Shown here: in pieces, positions 37,739-46,222 of the stretch
Layout: each line of letters begins with the position of its first letter
How positions within the stretch are numbered: position 1 is the stretch's first letter
From: Vibrio sp. CAU 1672
GTDB lineage: Bacteria; Pseudomonadota; Gammaproteobacteria; Enterobacterales; Vibrionaceae
Direction: 5' to 3'
NCBI RefSeq assembly: GCF_029223195.1
Contig: NZ_JARHUF010000012.1
Location: 59,424 to 123,423, forward strand
Length of the DNA: 64,000 nt
Notes under the pieces: model-generated
Told to the model about the DNA's origin: nothing
Seen by the model: only the letters and a program-made list of their open reading frames with translations
Database searches by the model: none
Made by a program: the position numbers and the translations under genes

Positions 37739-38081
37739 TTTGTTTCCTACTTTTGCTTTGTATTTATTAGTGTGAGAAGTCTAACTGTATATGTTTTTCA
37801 GTCATTGTCAGAAAACGAACAAATCACTATCTCAACGCGAAAAAGATAGAGAAGTGAGAGGCTTGGTACCGTTATCCTAGACAAAAATCTATACATACTT
37901 TCCGGCAAAAGAGATAGAAATCCCCGGTTTACAGAAAACACAGTTGAGGTTGAATGTATCGAAAAGGCAATGAGTTCTGGCGATAGTTTTGCTCAACTGA
38001 GTCTGACTCGAGTTTTCTACTATGAGCAAAGCCATCACCAAGTTTAATTTGTGATAATAGTTTGACTATTCGGAGGGGGAA
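37739..38081. promoter_or_regulatory. Amylase upstream region
   Basis: 343 bp between the amylase start and the AraC stop, so it should carry the amylase promoter on the minus strand. Inverted repeat TTTGCTCA (37988-37995) / TGAGCAAA (38023-38030) is the most marked element and could be an operator or part of the AraC 3' end. No clear sigma-70 hexamers were assigned. Confidence 0.4.
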
Positions 38082-39572
38082 TTAGTTGTATGGCCAGTAG
38101 AATTCGCCATTGTTATCATCATGAAACACACCATTGTCAAAATGGTGGCTAAAGCTTATTGGGCTGTTTGGCTCTTCTACCGGAAGACAAAAGTGCCATT
38201 CCAGTACCCCGGTATTGTATTGTTCACGTAGATGCGCGCTATAGGTACTCGGCCCAATCTGTACTTTGAGCATATCCCCGCCTTTTTTGTCAGTAAGTAT
38301 CTGGCCACTGACCATATTGCGATCCTGATAGTGAATGTGCTGTAGCGACATACAAAACAACCTTGCTTCACCGAGCAAAAAACGATTGTGATGAGACAAG
38401 TGATAACCTTTTTCGTTGTTGTTATCTTCATATGTCACACCCGCAACCCGGTAAGAAATACGGAAGTTCATCGGATCAAACACCGGAATATTGGTGGTTG
38501 ACCAAAGTTCACGTCCCGGTGCCAGCCATCGCTCAAAACAGGCTGAATAATTACGCCAGATACCATCGAGATCTTCACACTCCACAATCACTTCCTTCTG
38601 AAATGAAATGTCATGCACGGCTATCCATACTTTGGCTATTTTAGGGTGATAGTTTCTGTGCTCATGGTTGAGTCTGTTTTCAGCGGCGTATAGCCGTACT
38701 GGCACGATATTTTGCTCACACACTTTGGTTTGTATCTGGTCTCGATATTGCCCCGGCGTACACCCCTGGGCTTTACGAAATGCCCGGTGAAAGCTGGCAG
38801 CTTCAGTAAAACCGAGATCATGGGCGATACGACAAATGCTGTAGCTGGGCTGCGCCAGTTTTTCCAGCGCCAGTGAATGTCTGATTTCAGCGATAAGCGT
38901 GGAATAAGACGTCTCTTCGCTTTTCAGGCGCTGCTGAAGCCTGCGCGTGGACAAGTTTAACCCCTGAGCCAGTTCATTTAAGCTCAACACTTCCGGCAAC
39001 TTCCTGGCAATCATTTGCTTGGTGCGCTCGCTTAGGGTAGCAGCCGGAGTAATGTCAGTAAGCAGCATACTGCTAAGCAAATTGATCAGTTCCTGAGGTG
39101 GCGCGACTTTATTCGGAAATGGTTTGCTAAGCAGATTTAAGTTTATCTCCAGTTGGGCTTTTGGTCCTGGCAGAATACATAGTGTACTATCTACGGTCTC
39201 ATGTTTTGCCGCCTTACCCGGTAGTCGTAATCGCCATTGTCCCTTTTCATTATTCTGGTACTGGCATAAGCGAAAATGCACTGCTTGTAACAAATGCCAT
39301 AGCCAGGAAGGGAGTGTATTAGTACCATCAAATACCAGATGAACCGCATCTGGCATGGCTTTAATTTTAATCAATATATCGGTATCAAGAATTTCAAAAC
39401 GCCGCGCCCAACTATTTAACCCATCCCCCAAAGTGGGTTCGGAAATCAAACTGTAATCAAGTAGTTCAATGACTTTATCTAGTTGTAATTTACGCCTTCT
39501 GAAATGTCTGATCTTACAAGGTAAGTGTGCAATAGCCTGCTGTAATTGTTTTTTTATTTGTTCTTCTATCAC
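38082..39572 (-). CDS. AraC-type regulator with two C-terminal CBM21-like starch-binding modules
   Basis: 496 residues. Residues 1-190 form an N-terminal region without clear family. Residues 196-282 are an AraC/XylS double helix-turn-helix (LSLNELAQGLNLSTRRLQQRL and YSICRIAHDLGFTEAASFHRAFRKAQG, then CTPGQYR). About 215 residues follow, where AraC proteins normally end. Residues 310-395 look like a CBM21 module: KVWIAVHDISFQKEVIVEC, WRNYSACF, then FRISYRVAGVTYEDNNNEKGY. Residues 430-496 repeat the pattern: KVQIGPSTYSAHL, LEWHFCLPV, then ISFSHHFDNGVFHDDNNGEFY. The GTG start at 39572 lacks a strong ribosome site. Next to the amylase gene in the same direction, it is plausibly a starch/glycogen-sensing activator. 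Domain identification is by eye. Confidence 0.8.
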   Translation of the reverse strand: MIEEQIKKQLQQAIAHLPCKIRHFRRRKLQLDKVIELLDYSLISEPTLGDGLNSWARRFEILDTDILIKIKAMPDAVHLVFDGTNTLPSWLWHLLQAVHFRLCQYQNNEKGQWRLRLPGKAAKHETVDSTLCILPGPKAQLEINLNLLSKPFPNKVAPPQELINLLSSMLLTDITPAATLSERTKQMIARKLPEVLSLNELAQGLNLSTRRLQQRLKSEETSYSTLIAEIRHSLALEKLAQPSYSICRIAHDLGFTEAASFHRAFRKAQGCTPGQYRDQIQTKVCEQNIVPVRLYAAENRLNHEHRNYHPKIAKVWIAVHDISFQKEVIVECEDLDGIWRNYSACFERWLAPGRELWSTTNIPVFDPMNFRISYRVAGVTYEDNNNEKGYHLSHHNRFLLGEARLFCMSLQHIHYQDRNMVSGQILTDKKGGDMLKVQIGPSTYSAHLREQYNTGVLEWHFCLPVEEPNSPISFSHHFDNGVFHDDNNGEFYWPYN

Positions 39573-40083
39573 TGTATTTTAACCCGCCATCTTATTATTA
39601 GCGCACCTGATTTCATGGCGCTTTTTGTGACGGTGTATTCTTTAGTGATTCATCAACACAAAATGTGAAGAATGACAGGTTTTCGGCATAAAAAATATTT
39701 TAATCAGGTATCTCTGCAGAAAATCTGATTCATTCTTGTTTTTCTTCAATTTAAGATTTCAAATTAGATCTTAAATTATCGAAATGAAAACAAGTTGCAT
39801 TATTAAATGGAGTTATCATTATTCTAAATCTAGTTAGACAAATAATAAAAAGCACTAGCAATGTACTTCAGCACGAACCATAAACATCTCATGTTTCATT
39901 TCTCCAAAACCATAGTTTAAAATCATCCTGTAATGAAAAGCTTTATATCATGCTTTATTGGCTAGTTAATCACCAAAGACTTTCGTCAAGGTGCCCGTGT
40001 TATTAAGGACACCACCCTGCTTCTTTTATCTATTATGTACAACCTAAAACAGACGCACTGCCTTGTTACTCCATACAGTAAGT
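39573..40083. other. AT-rich intergenic region
   Basis: About 510 bp between the AraC-type regulator and the FUSC gene, both on the minus strand. AT-rich, with no credible frame, no clear terminator for the FUSC operon and no assigned promoter hexamers. Confidence 0.55.
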
Positions 40084-42294
40084 TCACAACTCAAAATACT
40101 GAAGTCGGAGTTGCTCAAATCCAACCGCGCGAGCACACTGATTGATTGTTTCCAGCTCATCGAAAAGTAATATAAGCGACGCGACCAATTGATAGAGCAC
40201 AGCGGCTTTTTCTTTGCTGATAGCAAAAGAAAGCAACGCATTTTCACTCACCCCATTTTGATACTGAACCAAATGATACTCTATCTGTTTAAGCTGCTTT
40301 TCAGCCGGTAATGGAGAATAAAGCCCGGATGATTTGGCCAATAACTGAGCCACATACCTCAGCACATTCGCCACCCACCGATCCAAATTCTGATTCTGGC
40401 ATTTCACTGAACTGCCCGAACTAACAGACAGGTACTGCTCATAGCTGTCTTTCAGAGAGAGCAAACGTAAATTGGCGCTATAGATATGAGAAATTAACTC
40501 AGCCAACCGGGCTTTATCTACTTGCGGATAACGGTGCCAGCGGATCCTCGCCATCGCCTGCTCAGCCAACACAACTGGAGGCAGCGTAGCTTGCGCCCAA
40601 ACCATACGTCCGATGATGCTTTGCCTCTTGTTGTTACCGCTGCACAAGCTCCCCAGGTATCGAAGCTTCCAGATAAACAAATGCCGTATCCAGCTCATCT
40701 GGCGCAACAATACCCGTTCTGACTGACTGGAGAAAATCGTATGATTGACAAAAAACACAACTGCCATCGCTATCGCCGTCAGCGTCAGCAAAAGCAGAGC
40801 CATCTCTATGTTATTAAACACGGGGGTCTGCTGCGCGGCATCCATCGTCAACACCAATAGCAGCTGGGTACCGACAAGGCGCGTCAGAACTTGCTGCGGC
40901 AACGAAAAAACATACCAGAGAATAACAATATTAATGAAGTAAAATGCCGCCAGTTGCCAGGCTTCTGTCATGTGCGGCAGCACCGTAATGAACAGGAACA
41001 ATGCATAACCAGACCATACCGAAACCTGAACAAACAGTGACTTAATATTTATAACAGGCATTGTAAAAATCACACTGCCAATAACCACGCCAAGCATAAC
41101 CACCACCGGCCCGCCGGGTATGGCGACATAAAGCCACAACCAGATACAAATCCATAAAACCACGGTCACTTTGATCGCCGGGATGACTCTTTCCGGCTCA
41201 AGAGAGCACCAGGAGAATATCGACGGCCGTACGCCACTCTTCCTCAGTATTGGTTTTTCTGTACCCTTGTCACCCAGATCCAGTGCGCCGGAAAGTGAAT
41301 GCAACATTTTTGCGCTCAGCACATCCATTTGATTAAGCACTTTCTCAAGTAAAGATAGCGTTCCATGGCATCTGACATCACCACTTTCAAAACATAACCG
41401 GAGTTTCTCCCCGGCTTCAGTGCAGGTTGCCAGATTCTTCTTTTTACCCGTAGTTAGTCTATGTTGTGCTTCTTTAAAACGAGCTTCGATGCGCAGCAAA
41501 ACCTCTGTTATCTTGTGCGCATCATCTGCCAGCCACGAAGGATCATACAGCTCACAGGCTTCAGAGAAATGCCCACACACCAGTACCCACTGCTGAAGGT
41601 ATGTCATAAATCTCTGCCACTCCTTCTCCTTACGCGCGATGGCATAACTGTCCATCGATGCGGCAGCAATCAGATCTTCGACGCGAGTCACGAAACGCAG
41701 TCCATCGCCATATCCCAAGCCCGTTCGATATTCGCTTTTTCCAGAGAAAAATGAGGCACTCTGTTGTAGTTTCTGTTGCTGATCAGCAAACATGTTCACC
41801 AGCGTAGCGCACAGTATCCGGCGACTGGATACTGGCCATAAAAAACTGAATACGAGGGTAAAACACACCACCCCCAACAGAGTTTCCTGGAGCCGAATCA
41901 TGGCAAACTTAAAGGTCAGTTCGCCGGAAAACTGCCCCATCACAAAAACCAGCATACAGGCCATTGAAATCATCGACCACATGTAACCGTTTTTCAGCTC
42001 TGTCTGCCGATAAACGCAATATGCGGTAAACACTGTAAAATACAACAGGAACCACCCCGGTTGCTGAGCAAACATCCCCAGCAGGATAAAGGCGCAAACA
42101 ATCCCAAGTACCGTGCCGACAACCCGATGGCGCCCTTTACGCAGCGAGTGACCAGACGTTTCCGTTGCCGCCAGTACCCCCGCCGTCGCCGCTGCCCAGT
42201 AAGGTTTCTCCAGCCCCAGCCACATCGCGACAAGCAAGGACAAGGTTACCGCTAACGCGACTTTCACCGGCATTTTTATGCGTTCAATGTTCAT
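40084..42294 (-). CDS. FUSC family inner-membrane efflux protein (AaeB/YdhK-like)
   Basis: 736-residue inner-membrane component of an aromatic-acid-type efflux pump. Two repeats of five or six helices (about residues 10-150 and 385-520) are each followed by a cytoplasmic helical domain, as in FUSC/AaeB proteins. The start VKVALAVTLSLLVAMWLGLEKPYWAAATAGV is typical, and GTVLGIVCAFILL recurs in character as VMLGVVIGSVIF. It is last in a DUF1656-HlyD-FUSC operon, the arrangement of E. coli aaeXAB and ydhIJK. The substrate is unknown; p-hydroxybenzoate-like compounds are the precedent. Confidence 0.85.
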   Translation of the reverse strand: MNIERIKMPVKVALAVTLSLLVAMWLGLEKPYWAAATAGVLAATETSGHSLRKGRHRVVGTVLGIVCAFILLGMFAQQPGWFLLYFTVFTAYCVYRQTELKNGYMWSMISMACMLVFVMGQFSGELTFKFAMIRLQETLLGVVCFTLVFSFLWPVSSRRILCATLVNMFADQQQKLQQSASFFSGKSEYRTGLGYGDGLRFVTRVEDLIAAASMDSYAIARKEKEWQRFMTYLQQWVLVCGHFSEACELYDPSWLADDAHKITEVLLRIEARFKEAQHRLTTGKKKNLATCTEAGEKLRLCFESGDVRCHGTLSLLEKVLNQMDVLSAKMLHSLSGALDLGDKGTEKPILRKSGVRPSIFSWCSLEPERVIPAIKVTVVLWICIWLWLYVAIPGGPVVVMLGVVIGSVIFTMPVINIKSLFVQVSVWSGYALFLFITVLPHMTEAWQLAAFYFINIVILWYVFSLPQQVLTRLVGTQLLLVLTMDAAQQTPVFNNIEMALLLLTLTAIAMAVVFFVNHTIFSSQSERVLLRQMSWIRHLFIWKLRYLGSLCSGNNKRQSIIGRMVWAQATLPPVVLAEQAMARIRWHRYPQVDKARLAELISHIYSANLRLLSLKDSYEQYLSVSSGSSVKCQNQNLDRWVANVLRYVAQLLAKSSGLYSPLPAEKQLKQIEYHLVQYQNGVSENALLSFAISKEKAAVLYQLVASLILLFDELETINQCARAVGFEQLRLQYFEL

Positions 42295-42305
42295 AGACTG
42301 TCTGC

Positions 42306-43178
42306 TCAGTGTTCCGGCATCGACTCAATCACTACCGATGCCGACGTGCCAACCCTCAGTTGTACGTGATCCGGCAAATGATTAAGTTTTATTTTGACAG
42401 GAATTCTTTGCGCCAGACGAATCCACTGGAATGTGGGGCTGACGTTAGGCAGTAACTGAACGCCGGTACTACCGTCATTGTGGGCAATACCATAACCGAT
42501 ACTGTCAACTTTTCCCTTCAGAGGCAGATCCGGGTAAGCCATTAACGTAACAAGTGTATCAGCACCTGGTGTGACCGCGCGGATGTCCGTTTCCTTAAAA
42601 AACGCCTCCACCCAGAAACTGTTGCTGTCGATTAACGCCAGCGCGGGCTGGTTCGCAACCACCTGACTTCCTTCTCGCAGGGTTAGGTTGGTAATAAAGC
42701 CATCGGCAGGCGCACTAACCTGAGTAAACTCCAGATTCAGCGCCACTTGTTCCAGAGCAGCGGAAGCGACCATAACCCCCGCTTCAGCCACTTCGACTGA
42801 ATTATGTAGTTTGATCAACGCGGAATCCGACACCGCGCCGCTGTTTTTCTGATGCAATGCGTCCCCTCGCGCTGCGTCATCCTGTGCCTTTTTTAACTGG
42901 GCCTTTGCCTGTTCCAGGTTAGCCTTGGCTTTATTCTCAGATGCCCGGTAACTCCGCGGATCAATTTGAAACAACACATCCCCTGCATGTACCCAAGAGT
43001 TGTCTTTAACATGCATGGCAACAATAGAACCCGTCACTCTGGGGGTGATTAAAATCACCTGTGCCCGCACCTGTCCATCCCGAGTCCAGGGGTTAACTAA
43101 ATAGTGCTGGTATTTCCAGCCAATAGCGCATACCGCAGCAACAATAAGCACTGCAGTTAAGAACATTCGTTTAAACAA
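42306..43178 (-). CDS. HlyD-type membrane fusion protein (AaeA/YdhJ-like)
   Basis: 290-residue periplasmic adaptor anchored by one N-terminal helix (residues 4-22). The biotinyl-lipoyl halves are YLVNPWTRDGQVRAQVILITPRVTGSIVAMHVKDN and APADGFITNLTLREGSQV. An alpha-hairpin lies between, rich in Ala/Lys/Glu (KAKANLEQAKAQLKKAQ). The gene begins with TTG at 43178, supported by GAGG seven bases ahead; the ATG four codons on has none. Sits 11 bp before the FUSC gene and 17 bp after the DUF1656 gene, so the three form one transcript. Confidence 0.9.
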   Translation of the reverse strand: MFKRMFLTAVLIVAAVCAIGWKYQHYLVNPWTRDGQVRAQVILITPRVTGSIVAMHVKDNSWVHAGDVLFQIDPRSYRASENKAKANLEQAKAQLKKAQDDAARGDALHQKNSGAVSDSALIKLHNSVEVAEAGVMVASAALEQVALNLEFTQVSAPADGFITNLTLREGSQVVANQPALALIDSNSFWVEAFFKETDIRAVTPGADTLVTLMAYPDLPLKGKVDSIGYGIAHNDGSTGVQLLPNVSPTFQWIRLAQRIPVKIKLNHLPDHVQLRVGTSASVVIESMPEH

Positions 43179-43195
43179 AGAGGTACCTCAAAAAA

Positions 43196-43420
43196 TTACG
43201 CGGCAATAAAAAATGTACTGATCACTACGGTATAAATCACCGTCAGAGAGAGTTCTACTAAAGGCGGGCTGACAAAAAAGCGATGCCACTTTAATCGGTT
43301 AAACAACCGAACCGTTAAGGCGGTCATAGCCAACCCGACTGCGGATGCCACTAGTAAGGGCGGCACATAAACATCACCGAAGGCAATCTCATGGGGAACT
43401 GAGGAAAACGTAACACTCAC
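43196..43420 (-). CDS. DUF1656 small membrane protein (AaeX/YdhI-like)
   Basis: 74-residue protein with two hydrophobic helices separated by FNRLKWHRFF, and the DUF1656 start PHEIAFGDVYVPP. It accompanies AaeAB-type pumps; its function is undefined. GTG start at 43420 with AGGAG nine bases ahead. First gene of the efflux operon and divergent from the LysR regulator across a 194-bp promoter gap. Confidence 0.88.
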   Translation of the reverse strand: MSVTFSSVPHEIAFGDVYVPPLLVASAVGLAMTALTVRLFNRLKWHRFFVSPPLVELSLTVIYTVVISTFFIAA

Positions 43421-43614
43421 GCGACGGGCTCCTTTGGTATGAATCAGACGCTGAATCTGATCGTTAAATGATTAGGAGCAGGATGTTAGTGGCATTCAGA
43501 TAGCAGATAAATACATTGAGTTATCATTCATTCGAAACCATGAGTTTCTAATTCAGTTGTAATCAATACAGTTTAAGGTATAAATTACACCTACTTCTTA
43601 AGGGAGAGAGCAGA

Positions 43615-44493
43615 TTGGACAGACTGACCAGCATCGAAATTTTTGTCGCCGCCGTTGAATGCGGTTCATTTGCAGCCGTAACCGATGAAAGAGATATCAG
43701 CGCGCAAATGGTGGGAAAACACATCAGGAAGCTGGAAGAGAGCCTGGGTACGAAGCTGCTCAATAAATCAACCCGCCACCAGAGCCTGACCCCCGCAGGC
43801 GAACAGTACTACCGGCGCTGCAAAAGTATACTTGCAGAGTTACAGGCAGCCGAAGACGAAGTCATGCGCAGTGTGAAAGATCCGCACGGCACGTTAAAAA
43901 TCGCAGCGCCATTTAACTTTGGCTCGACCTTTCTGGCCCCGTTATTAGCCAGGTTTCAGCAAGCATATCCAAAAATAACGCTTGATGTCAGACTGGGAAA
44001 TCAGTTCTTTGATATTCAGAAAGGTGGCTACGACCTGTTATTCATAACCCATACTACCGGGCATGAAAACATGGTCGCGAAAAAAATCCGCAGCTATAGC
44101 ATCATGCTTTGCGCTGCCCCAAAATATCTCAAAGAACATGGATACCCGCAGCACCCTGACGAGCTTACCCACCATCAGTGCCTCCAGTTCAACACCAACA
44201 AATACCTGTTAGAGTGGAAGTTTCACGACGGAAAAAAGCGCATCACACCTAAAATTAATTCTCGTTTATCCATCAACAGCAGCCAGGCTCTCCTGAATGC
44301 CGCACTGGAAGGGGCTGGCTTTACCATTCAGCCCAGCTATGAAGTTCAGGAACTGATTAAGCAGGGTCGCCTGGTTCAGGTACTGGCAAACTTCCCCCTT
44401 GAAAAAATAGATCTGTATGCCATCTACCCTCCCCACATGCGGGATACCGTAAGGCTCAGCGCACTGCTTAAATTTATCATGGCCAATACCTAG
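43615..44493 (+). CDS. LysR-type regulator, divergent from the efflux operon
   Basis: 292-residue LysR-family regulator. N-terminal winged helix-turn-helix: LTSIEIFVAAVECGSFAAVTDERDISAQMVGKHIRKLEESLGTKLLNKSTR, described here as residues 3-55 with the family-typical VxxHIxxLE pattern. The effector-binding domain begins near residue 90 (GTLKIAAPFNFGSTFLAPLL). It belongs to the CrgA/AaeR-like subgroup by style. TTG start at 43615, supported by AGGGAGAG. Placement opposite the DUF1656-HlyD-FUSC operon predicts that it controls that operon in response to the exported compound. Confidence 0.9.
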   Translation: MDRLTSIEIFVAAVECGSFAAVTDERDISAQMVGKHIRKLEESLGTKLLNKSTRHQSLTPAGEQYYRRCKSILAELQAAEDEVMRSVKDPHGTLKIAAPFNFGSTFLAPLLARFQQAYPKITLDVRLGNQFFDIQKGGYDLLFITHTTGHENMVAKKIRSYSIMLCAAPKYLKEHGYPQHPDELTHHQCLQFNTNKYLLEWKFHDGKKRITPKINSRLSINSSQALLNAALEGAGFTIQPSYEVQELIKQGRLVQVLANFPLEKIDLYAIYPPHMRDTVRLSALLKFIMANT

Positions 44494-44556
44494 TCCGATG
44501 AACGGCATGGGCCGGGCCCCAAAGACACACAGAAAACGTTTAGCGCTAAACTCACC

Positions 44557-44589
44557 AACATTTCTTCTGCCTTTTCCAGAAGAAATGTT
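44557..44589. terminator. Long hairpin after the LysR gene
   Basis: Perfect 13-base arms AACATTTCTTCTG (44557-44569) and CAGAAGAAATGTT (44577-44589), with a seven-base loop. No T-run follows, so it may be a transcript-end stabiliser rather than an intrinsic terminator. Confidence 0.5.
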
Positions 44590-44877
44590 ACGCGTGTGTG
44601 CACTGTGTATCAGCCTGTGTACACCAGACTTAACGTTCCCTTAAATCAAACACATTCATACACTTAACTAAAATTCTCGGCCTAAACACACAACCAACAA
44701 CGTTAACAAAGTGTTCACCAGCACAAAAATTAAAACAAAAAAAGACTTAAATACAACAAGTTAAAAACGGAACACTCTGTGCTAGGTGTGTATTGCGGTA
44801 GCTAATTTCATTGAGTAATAACAACAATGCGGTTGTATGGGTTGGCAGATTAACTGCCCATACCCGCCGGAGGTTTT
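44590..44877 (+). promoter_or_regulatory. Structured upstream region of the secreted DUF11-type gene
   Basis: AT-rich promoter region ending in a foldable leader. GCGG at about 44830, TATGGG and GGCAG are mirrored by CTGCC, CCCATA and CCCGC just before the ribosome site GGAGG, so a compound hairpin can form directly upstream of the ATG. No known riboswitch consensus was recognised. Confidence 0.4.
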
Positions 44878-46137
44878 ATGAAAAAAACAAACAACACTTG
44901 TTGGTACAGTAAGGACTTCAGTTGTACCAGCTTGTTTAACCCAAATATATTTAAGCAGCTCGCCTGGCTACTGGTCATCAGTGTAGCTCTCGCTATCCCG
45001 AGCGTACAAGGCGCTGCAGGTGAGCCTTCTGACCAAGGCGTACAACCCATAGAGTATGATGGTAATCCAACTTGCTCCGATCTTTTAGGTATACCGGATC
45101 TGAAAGAGCTGAAAGTTGAGCCCGTCGCGGATGGCATATATAGCGATGGTGAACTAGAGGTAACTGTTGCTGTACAGGAAGGTGCTAAAACCTTTAGCTG
45201 GGATCAAGGTTCCAGCCCGATCATTATGCAGGGCGTGTTTGTGAAAGGTGGTCCCAATGGCAACCTTTATGAGTATTATTCTGATGGATTGTTGGTTAAC
45301 TCTGACGGCGGCTTGCATGCTCCGGTCGGTAAAAACGGAAGTTATTATGGACTGAGCCATATTTCGTTCTGTTACACCCCAGGTAAACCAGAGATCAAGA
45401 TCACCAAAACTTGTGAGTTTGGAGAAATAGTCAATGGTAATGCCCTGAAGTACAACTACAGCCTGAAAGTAGAAAATACCGGTCAGTTACCTCTGTATGA
45501 TATCAAAGCAACGGATATCACAGCGCTAGATATCGAACCAGGTGGAGATCATGAGTTCGAACTTGATATGTTAGCGGTCGGCGGTTATGAAACATTCCTC
45601 GGTTCATTTACCGTAGGGCAAAATGGGATTCAAAACTTTGCCAAAGTTACCGCTGCACTTGAAGCATTTGGTGCAGTCGTGGTCGATGATACCGATGACT
45701 ATTTCTGCCCATCTCAAGAGATCCCTGGCACGCTCTCTCTACAAAAAGAGTGTAACGTGGTGGTAGTAAACCGACTCGATGCATATGGTTTACAAGTTAA
45801 TTACGAAGGCAGTGTATGTAATACTTCTGACGTAATTATCAACAATGTCATCGTTCAGGATAGCAAAGACCCTGATCTTATTTTTGTTGGTACCCTGTAC
45901 CCACAAAATACTGAAGGAGACTGCTTTGATTTTGCAGGCAGCTATGAACCTGTACCTCAAGAGGGAGAAGGCCTTCCTTTACCAGGTGAAGCTGTAAATG
46001 CTTTTGAAGATCAAGTAACAGCAACAGGTATTACCGCCTTCGGCTTCCCTGTTGCCGGTGATGAATATGTCACTCCAGCCGGAGCATCTTGTACGCTATG
46101 TCCAACTTGCCCTGAGCCTGTCATTTGTCCGGAATAA
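44878..46137 (+). CDS. Secreted DUF11-like repeat protein with Cys-rich end
   Basis: 419-residue exported protein. An unusually long N-terminal region (about 30 residues, with two Cys) precedes a hydrophobic helix LAWLLVISVALAIPSVQG with a likely cleavage after QGA. The mature part has an N-terminal beta domain, then two DUF11/CARDB-like Ig-type repeats (PEIKITKTCEFGEIV... and GTLSLQKECNVVV...), each with paired cysteines. The end is CTLCPTCPEPVICPE, Cys/Pro-rich. No catalytic motif. Similar in style to the 800-residue protein at 60322. Function unknown; a surface or matrix structural role is inference. GGAGG ribosome site. Confidence 0.8.
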   Translation: MKKTNNTCWYSKDFSCTSLFNPNIFKQLAWLLVISVALAIPSVQGAAGEPSDQGVQPIEYDGNPTCSDLLGIPDLKELKVEPVADGIYSDGELEVTVAVQEGAKTFSWDQGSSPIIMQGVFVKGGPNGNLYEYYSDGLLVNSDGGLHAPVGKNGSYYGLSHISFCYTPGKPEIKITKTCEFGEIVNGNALKYNYSLKVENTGQLPLYDIKATDITALDIEPGGDHEFELDMLAVGGYETFLGSFTVGQNGIQNFAKVTAALEAFGAVVVDDTDDYFCPSQEIPGTLSLQKECNVVVVNRLDAYGLQVNYEGSVCNTSDVIINNVIVQDSKDPDLIFVGTLYPQNTEGDCFDFAGSYEPVPQEGEGLPLPGEAVNAFEDQVTATGITAFGFPVAGDEYVTPAGASCTLCPTCPEPVICPE

Positions 46138-46164
46138 GGCGGCTTAACAAGTAGTACTTAACAA

Positions 46165-46198
46165 AATGCCCGGCATTCACATGCCGGGCATTATTTTA
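46165..46198. terminator. Bidirectional terminator
   Basis: Perfect 12-base arms (46165-46176 and 46181-46192), loop TCAC, then ATTTTAT. It lies between the convergent DUF11-like and metalloprotease genes. Confidence 0.9.
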
Positions 46199-46222
46199 TG
46201 TGGATATTGTTTTAAGCAGATA

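Noticed and set aside
44800..44877. c-di-GMP (GEMM) riboswitch
   Set aside because: The conserved GEMM core sequences are not present; only generic hairpins are seen.
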